64,000 bases of DNA, from NCBI GenBank assembly GCA_963576725.1, contig OY755252.1, positions 41,619,552 through 41,683,551 on the forward strand, read 5' to 3'. The notes beneath the pieces were generated by a model. The model was not told the origin of the DNA, searched no databases, and saw only the letters and a list, made by a program, of their open reading frames with translations. Both the position numbers and the translations under genes were made by a program. Of the stretch, positions 41,903-51,787 are shown piece after piece. Position 1 is the first letter of the stretch, and the number at the start of each line of letters is the position of its first letter. This DNA is from Azorinus chamasolen. Taxonomy: Eukaryota > Mollusca > Bivalvia > Cardiida > Solecurtidae.

Positions 41903-44849
41903 TCGTCGCGTCATATGTTTTCGATAGTCATATGTTTCCGATAATTTCACGTTCTGCGCGAGATTTTTACTACAGCGTGACGTCACATGTAAATATTGGA
42001 GTATTTCACGGGAAACGCCCTCTCGGTTATTTTCTAAATATTTCAGAGACCATGCTACGTGTAAAGGTAAAAAATATTCATACCTTCTTTTCTTATAGTA
42101 AAAAAACATATTTCCACTAATGCAACTTTTTTCCTTTTCAATATCCTCCGAAATCACAGTTCTACGTTGGGTTAAGCAGCCGACAAGTTTACATGAAAGA
42201 AGCTAAACTTTGTTACTAAAAATAGAACATGCATAAAACGTGAGATGCTGCTATATTTTTTAATATATGGTGTCAAATTCGGGACATTACTTAAAATTCA
42301 GGTTTGTAAAAACAATTTTTTTTTATTTTCAGCTTACTCCAGACCAAAGGACTCCCATGAGAAGATTGTATTCTCCTTCAGCACTTACACAGGCATATAA
42401 AGCAGTCTTGGAGGATGGGATTCCAGTGTACAGCGCTGCAAGACAATATCAGGTACCTCTTACTACACTTCGAGATAGAGTGGACAAGAGGGTATCAATT
42501 GACTGTACTCGGCCTGGTCCAGATCCACTTCTGACACAATTTGAGGAGGCAAAACTTGTTGCCCACATTAAGGATCTTGCTGCGGTGGGATATGGTTATA
42601 CGCGTGCAGAAATACTTGCTATGGCCACTGATTATGCTGTCCACTTGGGGAAACGAGACAAACATGGCAAAACCTTCAGCATGCAGTGGTTCTATAGTTT
42701 CATGAGTAGATGGCCAGAATTGCATGTTGTAAAACCATCAAGCCTTTCTGAAGTTAGAGCGAAATGTGCTTCAGCTGCATCAATCACAAATTATTTTGAA
42801 GAACTTGAACAAATTTTAGATAACCATAATCTCAAAACTAAACCGCAGCTAATTTACAATATTGACGAAAAAGGAATTAACACTGAAAGCAAACCACCAA
42901 ATGTTGTAGCTGCAAAAGGTTATCAACCACAAGCAATAATGGCAGACAGGAGCAAGACGGTTACCATTATAGGGGCTGGCAATGCACTAGGGACTCAAAT
43001 ATCTCCATATTTCATCTTTCCTGGACAGCGAATGTTACCAGAATTGATGCAGGGCAAATCTGTAGGGGCAGATGGAACCATGACAGCAACTGGTTGGTCC
43101 AATTCTGAAGTTTTCAGCCACTACATGAAAAATCATTTTCTCAAGTACGTACAAAGCAGAGATGCAGCAGACCCATTACTGGTATTATATGACGGACACA
43201 GGAGTCATATATCTATTGACCTTGTGGACTGGGCAAAAGGAAACAACATTATTTTGTTTGTTCTCCCACCTCACTGTTCCCATATTTTGCAGCCAATGGA
43301 TGTAGGATGTTTCGGACCACTTCAGCTAAAATATAGTCAGGAATGCCTTACATTCAATCGGTTAAATCACCGCACTGTCACCAGGTATGATGTTTGTCAG
43401 TTGGCATGTAAAGCCTACACAAATGCCCTGTCACCATCTAATCTTCAAGCCGCCTTTGCAAAAGCAGGCATTTTTCCATTCAGAACAGCTGAAGAAATGA
43501 TTGACGCATTAAAAGTCAAGATAGCCCCATCAAATATGTATGAAGATGAATCCAATGTAAAAATTGACAGCTCTGATCAGACAAACAAAGTGGCCACTGA
43601 TGAAATTGATTGCAATTTTTTTGAAGCAAAATGTGGTAAGGTAGGAAAAAAGGTTGAGAAAAAGAAAAGGAGAAACATCAGCACAGTTATAGGAGGAAAG
43701 GCTGTCACAGAAGACACAACATTGAAGAAAATGAAGGAATTTCTTAATGATAAGCCAGCCGTAACCACCAAAAATAATAAAACATGTAATTCTACAATTA
43801 AGAAGTCAAAACCTAAAAATGAGAAAAAATCACATGCACACTCCACTGCCAAACAAATTTCAAAAGAAAATGATCCACTGCAGCCTGGACCATCATGTAT
43901 AAATCTAATGTCATCTGACGGTTCCACAGATGTAGAAACTGAGTCACAAATGAAAGATGACGAAAAATGTTGTGTTTGCAAATGTTTTTATGTAAAATCT
44001 CCAAACACATACCAAGTGGCCATTGTAAATTGGGCTGAGTGTGAATTATGTGGGCATTGGGTGCACCTCACATATTGTACAGATGTACGTGTTGTGAGGA
44101 GAGACACTCCATTTAAATGTCCATGCTGCTAGATGTTTTTGGGGTTTTTTGTTCTTTTTTTTTTGAAAAGGATACGGGTGATAAAAATAAACAGAAATAT
44201 TTTGGAAAGGGGTGGGGTGGTAAAAAAATATTTTTATTTTGTTTTAATTTTTTGGAGAAGGGTGGGGTGTTATTTTTTTCTGTATTATTTCTGTTAATAC
44301 TGGGTTTTTGGAGTATTTAGTTAGGATCTACTACTTTATCTGGGTTCTGAGATTTTAATACTAGTTACTAAATGTTAATAATGAATCAAAATATGCAGAA
44401 CACAACATTTTTCTTTCATCCAATTAGCCTGTCTCAAGCTGATTCAAGTTAAACTTGTAGGTAAGTCATTATCACACTGGTGATTGATCACAATTTCTGC
44501 TTTGTTGGAACATTGTTTTACCTTTTCTCCTCTTTACAGGTTAACCAATGAATATTATGGCTATAATAACCCACCATAGGCCAAAACAAATGTAAACCGG
44601 AAGTTACCGACAGGAAGTTTGGAAATTATCGGAAACATATGACGGCCATTTTGATTGGTTGCTTATGACCCACATGTGTTATGTAGGTCGTTTGAAAGAA
44701 TTGTAGCGGAAAGTTTCATGCCCGAAACATTTTTGCAACGACAAATGATTGCTTTATACAATGTATGCATGTAGGTTAGAATTACGCGTTAGTTGAAAAG
44801 AATACAGCTCGCGATCATCTTAGACTATCGATAATATGTGACGCCAGGA
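41903..44849 (+). mobile_element. Complete pogo-superfamily transposon (2.95 kb)
   Basis: Left end TCGTCGCGTCATATGTTTTC and right end (reverse complement) TCCTGGCGTCACATATTATC match at most positions and both continue into TCGATAGTC. TA lies directly outside each end (41901-41902, 44850-44851). The whole is embedded in an (ACT)n microsatellite that continues on both sides, giving an obvious insertion site. A second inverted block, CATATGTTTCCGATAATTTC, lies at about 41927 and 44623. It encodes one intact transposase. Confidence 0.85.
42267..44132 (+). CDS. pogo/Tigger-type transposase (DDE_1) with C-terminal PHD-like finger
   Basis: 621 codons without a stop. In order: a psq/HTH-like segment (about residues 30-75, ending ARQYQVPLTTLRDRV); a CENP-B-type HTH region (about 85-150); and a DDE_1 catalytic core with D200 (NIDEKG), D309 (LYDGHRSH) and D345 (LQPMDVGCF), giving 35 residues between the last two aspartates (DD35D). 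A Lys/Ser-rich linker follows, then a Cys/His finger at about 568-621 (CCVCK...CELCGHWVH...CPCC), PHD-like. TTTTTTTTATTTTCAG ends at 42332, just before LTPDQRTP. A donor GTAAAA at 42067 follows ATGCTACGTGTAAAG (42052), so the real start is probably a five-codon exon at 42052-42066 spliced to 42333, giving about 604 residues. AATAAA at 44186. It presumably acts in the nucleus, binding its ends and inserting at TA. All catalytic residues are intact. Confidence 0.9.
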   Translation: MVSNSGHYLKFRFVKTIFFYFQLTPDQRTPMRRLYSPSALTQAYKAVLEDGIPVYSAARQYQVPLTTLRDRVDKRVSIDCTRPGPDPLLTQFEEAKLVAHIKDLAAVGYGYTRAEILAMATDYAVHLGKRDKHGKTFSMQWFYSFMSRWPELHVVKPSSLSEVRAKCASAASITNYFEELEQILDNHNLKTKPQLIYNIDEKGINTESKPPNVVAAKGYQPQAIMADRSKTVTIIGAGNALGTQISPYFIFPGQRMLPELMQGKSVGADGTMTATGWSNSEVFSHYMKNHFLKYVQSRDAADPLLVLYDGHRSHISIDLVDWAKGNNIILFVLPPHCSHILQPMDVGCFGPLQLKYSQECLTFNRLNHRTVTRYDVCQLACKAYTNALSPSNLQAAFAKAGIFPFRTAEEMIDALKVKIAPSNMYEDESNVKIDSSDQTNKVATDEIDCNFFEAKCGKVGKKVEKKKRRNISTVIGGKAVTEDTTLKKMKEFLNDKPAVTTKNNKTCNSTIKKSKPKNEKKSHAHSTAKQISKENDPLQPGPSCINLMSSDGSTDVETESQMKDDEKCCVCKCFYVKSPNTYQVAIVNWAECELCGHWVHLTYCTDVRVVRRDTPFKCPCC

Positions 44850-44877
44850 TACTACTACTACTACTACTACACTGTTA

Positions 44878-45029
44878 AATATAGCTAGTCACTTCTCGCG
44901 AGAAGTAAGGTGCAGAATTAAAAGGGCGCTAATAGCGCTAGTCGACTCATGCAATATTTGAAAGAGGCTATATATGTGCCCTTTTAATTTCGCATTTTAC
45001 TTCTAGCGAGAAGTGACTAGCAATATTTA
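44878..45029. repeat. 152 bp foldback beside the pogo element
   Basis: AAATATAGCTAGTCACTTCT and AGAAGTGACTAGCAATATTT at the ends. The arms also share CGCGAGAAGTAA-type and GAATTAAAAGGGC blocks. The centre is GCGCTAATAGCGCTAG. It begins about 7 bases after the (ACT)n tract. Confidence 0.8.
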
Positions 45030-45111
45030 AATGGCTTAATATCGCATGTATGTAAGTTTCGTTTTTCAAAGACGCGATCAAATACTTTGAATCATGATAA
45101 TTTTTCTTGTA

Positions 45112-46485
45112 ACTCGGCATTACCTCTGGGCCCATGCTGTATGTAAATGTTACCTCTGGGCCCATGCTGTATGTAAATGTTACCGCTGGACCCATGCTGT
45201 ATATAAATGTTACCTCTGGACCATGCTCTATGTAAATGTTACCGCTGGACCATGCTGTATGTAAATGTTACCTCTGGGCCCATGCTGTATGTAAATGTTA
45301 CCGCTGGACCCATGCTGTATATAAATGTTACCTCTGGACCATGCTCTATGTAAATGTTACCTCTGGACCATGCTCTATGTAAATGTTACCGCTGGGCCCA
45401 TGCTGTATGTAAATGTTACCGCTGGACCCATGCTGTATGTAAATGTTACCTCTGGACCATGCGCTATGTAAATGTTACCTCTGGACCATGCTCTATGTAA
45501 ATGTTACCGCTGGACCATGCTGTATGTAAATGTTACCTCTGGGCCCATGCTGTATGTAAATGTTACCGCTGGACCCATGCTGTATATAAATGTTACCTCT
45601 GGACCATGCTCTATGTAAATGTTACCTCTGGACCATGCTCTATGTAAATGTTACCGCTGGGCCCATGCTGTATGTAAATGTTACCGCTGGACCCATGCTG
45701 TATGTAAATGTTACCTCTGGACCATGCGCTATGTAAATGTTACCTCTGGACCATGCGCTATGTAAATGTTACCGCTAGACCCATGCTCTATGTAAATGTT
45801 ACCTCTGGTAAATGTTACCGCTGGACCCATGCTGTATGTAAATGTTACCTCTGGTAAATGTTACCGCTGGACCATGCTGTATGTAAATGTTACCTCTGGT
45901 AAATGTTACCTCTGGACCCATGCTGTATGTAAATGTTACCTCTGGACCCATGCTGTATGTAAATGTTACCGCTGGACCCATGCTGTATGTTAATGTTACC
46001 TCTGGACCATGCTGTATGTAAACGTTACCTCTGGTAAATGTTACCTCTGGATCGATCCATGCTGTATGTAAATGTTACCTCTGGACCCATGCTGTATGTA
46101 AATGTTACCTCTGGACCATGCTCTATGTAAATGTTACCTCTGGACCCATGCTGTATGTAAATGTTACCGCTGGACCATGCTACATATGTAAATGTTACCT
46201 CTGGTAAATGTTACCTCTGGACCCATGCTGTATGTAAATGTTACCTCTGGACCATGCTGTATGTAAATGTTACCTCTGGTAAATGTTACCTCTGGATCCA
46301 TGCTGTATGTAAATGTTACCTCTGGACCCATGCTGTATGTAAATGTTACCGCTGGACCATGCTCTATGTAAATGTTACCTCTGGACCCATGCTGTATGTA
46401 AATGTTACCTCTGGTAAATGTTATCTCTGGACCCGTGCTGTATGTAAATGTTACCTCTGGATCCATGATGTATAACTACATAAAT
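45112..46485 (+). repeat. 29-30 bp minisatellite with higher-order structure
   Basis: About 46 units of TGTAAATGTTACCTCTGGAC plus CCATGCTGTA, varying at CTCTGG/CGCTGG, GACC/GGCCC and CTGTA/CTCTA. A block of nine units starting ACCGCTGGACCATGCTGTAT at 45241 is repeated from 45506, a 265-base higher-order period. Past 45800 some units are shortened to CTCTGGTAAATGTTAC. Frames open on both strands come from the repeat. Confidence 0.95.
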
Positions 46486-46518
46486 GTTACCATGGATTCG
46501 TCCGTCCAGTGCCAAAGG

Positions 46519-46700
46519 TAATATATTCAATTCAATTCAAACTTTATTTAAAGTCGATGCATATACAACATTATAACATTAGCTATGTGTAGCTATTTAC
46601 TGACATTACAAAAGTTGCCAACTCTAAGGGATCTGAACAATATGTGCAGGAAACGTGGTAAGGTGCCCTCCTATATATGTAGTGTGACGTAATTCAGATC
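46519..46700 (-). mobile_element. LINE 3' end fragment
   Basis: Read on the minus strand, AATAAAGTTTGAATTGAATTG at 46519-46545: a polyadenylation-like signal and a 5 bp tandem tail (GAATT), the same design as at 38905 and 6719. How far it extends to the right is uncertain. Confidence 0.5.
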
Positions 46701-46875
46701 ATTCAATATCCTGTATAAAAGACTCAACCCTGTCCGGTGCAGGGACCTTTTGTTGTACAAGGAATTTTCACGATCGTTTTAGCGTAACGACAAAAATGAA
46801 GATCAACAAGTAGGCGATAAGTTACACAGAGCGTGAAGAGCGCTGAAGGGGAACCGTCACAACACTCGTTATAGG

Positions 46876-46990
46876 TTTAACCTTGTACTCCTTAAATACG
46901 TTTTTCTATCACTTTGCAAACAGAGTAGACCCAGATAAGACGGCACCTATAGGAGTCGTCTGATCAGGGTCTGATTCATGATTTTAATGC
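46876..46990. mobile_element. Family A MITE, truncated
   Basis: GTTTAACCTTGTACTCCTTA, TTTGCAAACAGAGTAGACCC and AGACGGCACC-TATA-GGAGTCGTCTGATCAGGGTC, then stops. The 46991-47479 stretch shows no recognised feature. Confidence 0.65.
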
Positions 46991-47479
46991 TAGGCCTGAC
47001 CGATTTAGACCATAGGCCTAACTCTATTAAGTCGACGTGTGAGCCTTGGGCAGGCGGCATTTTGCTTGGGTAAACAGTGAAGATGTTTTAAAGGCGATGT
47101 GGTGTGACCATTGTGTAAGCTATACTATTAAAACATCCTAGTATCTCAGAAACTACACGGATATGGGCATAATTAGTTAACATGTGTGTAACCAATTTAC
47201 TGCACCATGATTGTGCAAGCTTATAGGTGTTAAATAGCTTTCCCATGAACAAATCCGAGTCCTCAGGCATCTTGGAAGAACTAGTTGAACATACATAGTG
47301 TACTGAATTTCGAATAGTTTCAACACAGAGCATCAGCGAGAACTCTACACAAGGACCAGTGTAAAGCGGACTACTGGTTGAGAATAAAGTACTAAAAATA
47401 GATAGAGATCTTTCTGAAAGCGCAAAATAATGGTACAAACCAATATAGGGATGTGATAAAAACACTTGCAGAATGCAGA

Positions 47480-47669
47480 CAGTAGAACCTGTCTTAAGCG
47501 GCCATCAATAAGAAGTCTAATTACAGGTCTGTAAGGCAGGTGGGAACTTAATGCAGTTCAAAAGTAATGCTTCCTACTTTTCGTTTGACCTGCATTAAGC
47601 GACCACCTGTTTTAAATTTAAAACTCCTGTATTTAATAATGAATGACCGCTTAAGACATATTCTACTGT
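47480..47669. mobile_element. Family C pogo-like MITE, complete
   Basis: Termini CAGTAGAACCTGTCTTAAGC and GCTTAAGACATATTCTACTG. The arms GGTGGGAACTTAATGCAG / CTGCATTAAGCGACCACC are present; the core is reduced to a short TGCTTCCTACTTTTCG, missing most of the hairpin tip. A right TA is present, the left one is mutated. Confidence 0.75.
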
Positions 47670-47780
47670 ATATATATCTTGACCTGAATTCCTCCAAAAA
47701 ATCGTTGCAACCTTGCTAACCCTCTCATTAATTATCGACTTAACCAGGCCGTGTTTATAAAATAAACCATTATTTCTGCC

Positions 47781-47934
47781 ATATTATTACTTGACCATTT
47801 TAAACTGAGACTCATCAATTTCCGTTAGCGTTCCCGGCTATACTCTGATGAATTCGATTACCATACATAACAATACATACCAATGTATATGGAATATGCA
47901 CGGAGTCTCAGTTTAATCTGGTCAAGCAATATAT
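47781..47934. repeat. Small inverted-repeat element
   Basis: ATATTATTACTTGACCATTT and (opposite strand) ATATTGCTTGACCAGATTAA, both followed by AAACTGAGACTC. It sits between C and G elements and is missing from the otherwise similar block at 61100-61206, so it is probably a later insertion. Confidence 0.65.
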
Positions 47935-47980
47935 CTGTACAGTTAGATACACATGTATTTATACACATTGGATGCATATT

Positions 47981-48228
47981 ATTGTCCTGTTTTATTAACC
48001 TGTCAAAATTTAAATAATTATACGCTTGCTGAACACACCATAAATAGCTTCGGTTGATATCGATTGTTTCCGCTAATAAAAGTTTTCGTATTTGGCTTAT
48101 TCGAGTACTTGTACATTTATTGTGAATCTCGTGAAAAACGTTTGAAACACAGGTTTACCCAAGCTAAATATATCCTTTCAGTGACGTAGGAATATTCAAA
48201 TTTTGACAGGTCAATAAAACAGGACAAT
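47981..48228. mobile_element. Family G MITE
   Basis: Termini ATTGTCCTGTTTTATTAACC and GGTCAATAAAACAGGACAAT, extended by TGTCAAAATTT / AAATTTTGACA. Interior without hairpin or gene. A second copy lies at 61207-61443. Superfamily not assigned. Confidence 0.8.
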
Positions 48229-48231
48229 AGT

Positions 48232-48480
48232 AGGAGTGACCTGTCGTTTTTATTTATAGATTTGTTTTTTTCCAAACTATTCCATTCTATACAAAAGGGT
48301 TTTGCTTAAATTGACGAGCCAATTTCTCGTGAAGCTCGTGCAGTTGGTTAGACCCGAAGTCCGATTGCCTATACATTGTAGTGATTAAACCAAATAGTAC
48401 AATGCTGAGCTCACCTAATACAATAGTGGTATTATCCCAATCTATGGGTCATCTATAAATAAAAATGACATGTCACTCCT
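48232..48480. mobile_element. 249 bp MITE adjacent to family G
   Basis: Termini AGGAGTGACCTGTCGTTTTT and AAAAATGACATGTCACTCCT, extended by ATTTATAGAT / ATCTATAAAT. It lies three bases from the family G end, so one may have inserted next to or into the other's target. No other copy in the window. Confidence 0.8.
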
Positions 48481-48699
48481 TCTTGCTAATAAGTTAAACC
48501 GTTTTATCAGTCGTCACGCTGTTGTAACTCTTAAGTTACTTATCGACACGACCTGTGCATTACGAGCATATAAAGTTAGAGGAGGATACTTCAACTTACA
48601 AACAGGCCCCGAGGTTATAAAGTTTTTTGCTTGAGTGTGAGATCGTTCTCATAACTTGATTTGTCAGATTTTGAGCTTGTTACATATTTATATGGGGGA

Positions 48700-49420
48700 G
48701 ACATATTGTTTTCGTGAGAGTTGTCTGTCTGTCCGTCTGTCCGTCTGTCTGTCCGTCTGTCCGTCTGTCTGTCACACTTTTTGTCCGGACGATAACTTCA
48801 ATATGCCTGATGCCAGTTGATTGAAACTTCATATATGGAAAGAGCATAATGAGAGGAAGTGTCATGCTCAAGGTCCATAACTCTGGCTTCACTAATATAG
48901 GAGTTATTGCCCTTTGTAAAAAAAAATCACACTTTTTTGTCCGGACGATAACTCCTATATGGCTCATGCCAGTTGATTGAAACTTCATATATGGAAAGAT
49001 CAGGACGAGAGGAAGTGTCATGCACAAGGTCCATAACTATGGCTTCACTAATATTGGAGTTATTGCCCTTTGTAAAAAATATCATAATTTTTTGTCCGGA
49101 CAATAACTTCAATATGCCTGATGCCAGTTGATTGAAACTTCATATATGGAAAAAGCATGATGAGAGGAAGTGCCATGCAGAAGGTACATAACTCTGGCTT
49201 CACTAATATAGGAGTTATTGCCCTTTGTAAAAAAATCACACTTTTTTGTCCGGACGATAACTTCTATATGGCTCATGCCATTGGATTAAAACTTCATATA
49301 TGGAAAGATCATAACGAGAGGAAGTGTCATGCACAAGGTCCATAACTCTGGCTTCACTAATATTGGAGTTATTGCCCTTTGTAAAAAAAATCACAATTTT
49401 TTGTCCGGATGATTACTCCT
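48700..49420. repeat. 155 bp tandem repeat with alternating unit types
   Basis: Preceded by (GTCTGTCC)n at about 48722-48772. TTTTTGTCCGGACGATAAC starts units at about 48779, 48935, 49090, 49244 and 49399, spacing 154-156. Odd units read CTTCAATATGCCTGATGCC and even units CTYCTATATGGCTCATGCC, so the real unit of amplification is a ~310 bp dimer. No reading frame is conserved. Confidence 0.9.
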
Positions 49421-49439
49421 ATGTGAAACGACTATATAA

Positions 49440-49901
49440 CAAAGATTATAACAGTTTAACATAACAACCTGTGGAATTAAAAGATATGTTTTCAAAGCAT
49501 GAGTAATACAGATTATAAAATTAGAATCAGAAAGATTAAGTATTGGTAAAATACATAAGAATTTGTTAAAATGTCATATCTAGAGTATGTAATACGGAAT
49601 AAGATTTACAAAAGTACAAGTATGACTAAAATGTATCACATATTTGCTATCACAAGATGCTATTCTGCTAGTTAAGACAAAGAGGTTATTTATTTCAAAT
49701 AAAAATCAAATTTTCATACAAAGAGGAGAAATACATGAGAGTCTCAGATCCCTAAAAACAACTTCCAGGGTAGACAGAGTTAAGATTGTTCGTGCTAGAG
49801 CATTCCCAGTCTGGTCTGCAGTGTAAGTCCTAGAGAAGTTGATGCTATTCAGCCTCCTGCACCAGAAATATTCACACATATACACATATACGCATGAACG
49901 C

Positions 49902-49932
<31 letters not shown>

Positions 49933-49979
49933 CATACATACATACATACATACACACATACAACTTCACATGTACACAT
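49440..49979. other. Probable LINE 3' region with ATAC microsatellite
   Basis: Follows, on the minus strand, the end of reverse transcriptase similarity. It contains (CATA)n at about 49900-49965. The remainder (49440-49860) may be the LINE 3' untranslated region, but no tail repeat marks an end. Confidence 0.4.
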
Positions 49980-51720
49980 GCATGCATATACACTGTACAT
50001 GTGCCACAGCTGAAAAGGCAAACATGCATGGAGTTTACAAATACATTCAGACACTACTGTATTTCTAAATTTGGCAAGATTGTGTAGGTAAGGTGGGGAT
50101 ATTTTATGTAAACACTTGAATGTTTCAAGAGCTATTCCTCTAATCCTACTCAGGTGTAAGGTTGGCATACCAGCCCTGGTCAAGATTTGCTCATAATCTG
50201 AGGAAAACGCATTAAAAGTTATTTTCAGGGCCCTGTGTTGGAGTTTCTCCAGTTTCTCTGTATCTGATTGACTGCAGAAGTGCCATACAAGGGGACAGAA
50301 ATTGAAATTAGACCTGATAAAAGATTTATACACCAGTGTTCTATTCTTCAAATCCAGGAATTTACTGAGTTTGAACAGAACATTCAGTTGTTTGACTACC
50401 TTTTTACATGTAGTGCCTATATGGGTGTTAAAGTTCAACATGAAATCAGGTTCCACCCCAAGAAGTTTAACATGTTCCTCACAATCTATAGAGTTATTAC
50501 ATATATTTAGACTATGTACAATGGTTTTTAATTTTTTTGCCCACAGCAATGACCTGGAACTATTCAGGGTTGGCCTGCATCTGATTAATCCTGAACTACT
50601 CTATTAGACTCTCACTTTCAGATTCCAATACAGTGGTAAGGATTGAAGGATCCTGATGCTTATATGATAGAGTATTGTCATCAGCATAATTATATAACTT
50701 AAATTTTTTTGATAAAATAGAAGATATCATTTAAGAATATGTTAAAAATTGTTGGCCCAAGAATAGACCCCTGGGGGACCCCTTTTCCAGTTTCACGCCA
50801 TTTACTGTGGGTTTGCCCCATTCTAACTCTCTGCCTGCGGCCACTAAGGTAATTTTCAAGCAGTTTTCAAGCGCCATCAGACAACCCATATGCCCTCATT
50901 TTAAGGATCACAGATCATGTGGCAGACAATCAAAGGCTGTGGAGAGGTCCATCAGAATGGCTGTCACATGATCCCCATCATCTAATGCCTTTTCCCAATC
51001 CTTAATCAAGCGCAGTAGGGTTGTCTGACAGCTATATTTAGGTTTGAAAGCAGATAAGTAGTCACTGTATATGTTATTAAAATGTGGGTTTATTTGATCT
51101 TCCATGATTTTCTCAAATATTTTTGACATGGCAGGAAGAATGCTGACTGGCCTGTAGTTTTTTGCTTCTAAGGCGTCCCCTTTCTTAAAAACTGGAGTTA
51201 CCTGAGCTAATTTAAGATTTTCAGGAAATGTTGAGGTTAATATCATGTCATTTATTAGCTTAGTCACAGGCAGAGAGATAGATTGTGCTGCAGATTTCAA
51301 TATTTTCGGAGGCATTGAGTCAATTCCAGTAGCTTTCTTTACATTCAATGGTTGCAGATATCTATTTATTTGTTCAGCTTCTAGAGGTTTAAACCCAAAA
51401 CTTTCTGTACTATTGTTTACAGCAGCAATTTTGCAAATACTAGGATGATGTTCATTCATTTCGGTATTGTTAGATATACCGATGTTTTCTGCAATATTCA
51501 CATAAAAGTTGTTTAATATATTACATACTGCAGATTGATCAGATACTAGACTACCATTTTCATTTAACAAGCTTTCACTACTGGATTTACTCAACTGCTT
51601 GCTTGTAAGAAAATGTTTTATAGTTGGCCAGAAGTCCTTGGATTTGGGTCCACCACCACACCTTTCTGCAAAGTACTGTCGGATAGAAGTCCGCATGATC
51701 TTGGTCAGGTAGGTCTCTTC
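49980..51720 (-). pseudogene. CR1-like LINE reverse transcriptase, several frameshifts
   Basis: Minus strand. Residues from 51696 down give the linker DFWPTIKHFLTSK, then RT motifs KNYRPVSILPAMSKIFEK, TTLLRLIKDWEKALDDGD and ILMDLSTAFD to about 50908. GVPQGSILGPT lies at about 50754-50786 and YADD at about 50678-50689 in other frames. The C-terminal part (LLGVEPDFMLNFNTHIG ... LSRIRGIALETFKCLHKISP) runs from 50549 to about 49980. The YADD aspartates survive, but at least two frameshifts and stops prevent one protein. The endonuclease that should precede the linker is missing. LINE reverse transcriptases copy their RNA into the genome at a nick made by that endonuclease. Confidence 0.88.
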
Positions 51721-51787
51721 AGGCTTTCCCAGTTTTCTTCCTCATCCTCTTGAGGGATGAAACTATCATTTACCTTTCTTAGAGGAT

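Noticed and set aside
43577..43981. 134-codon minus-strand frame inside the pogo transposase
   Set aside because: Antisense shadow of the Lys-rich linker of the plus-strand transposase.
45796..46475. Open frames of 60-104 codons (VNVTSGKCYLWT-type repeats)
   Set aside because: They follow the 30 bp minisatellite; equivalent frames exist on both strands.
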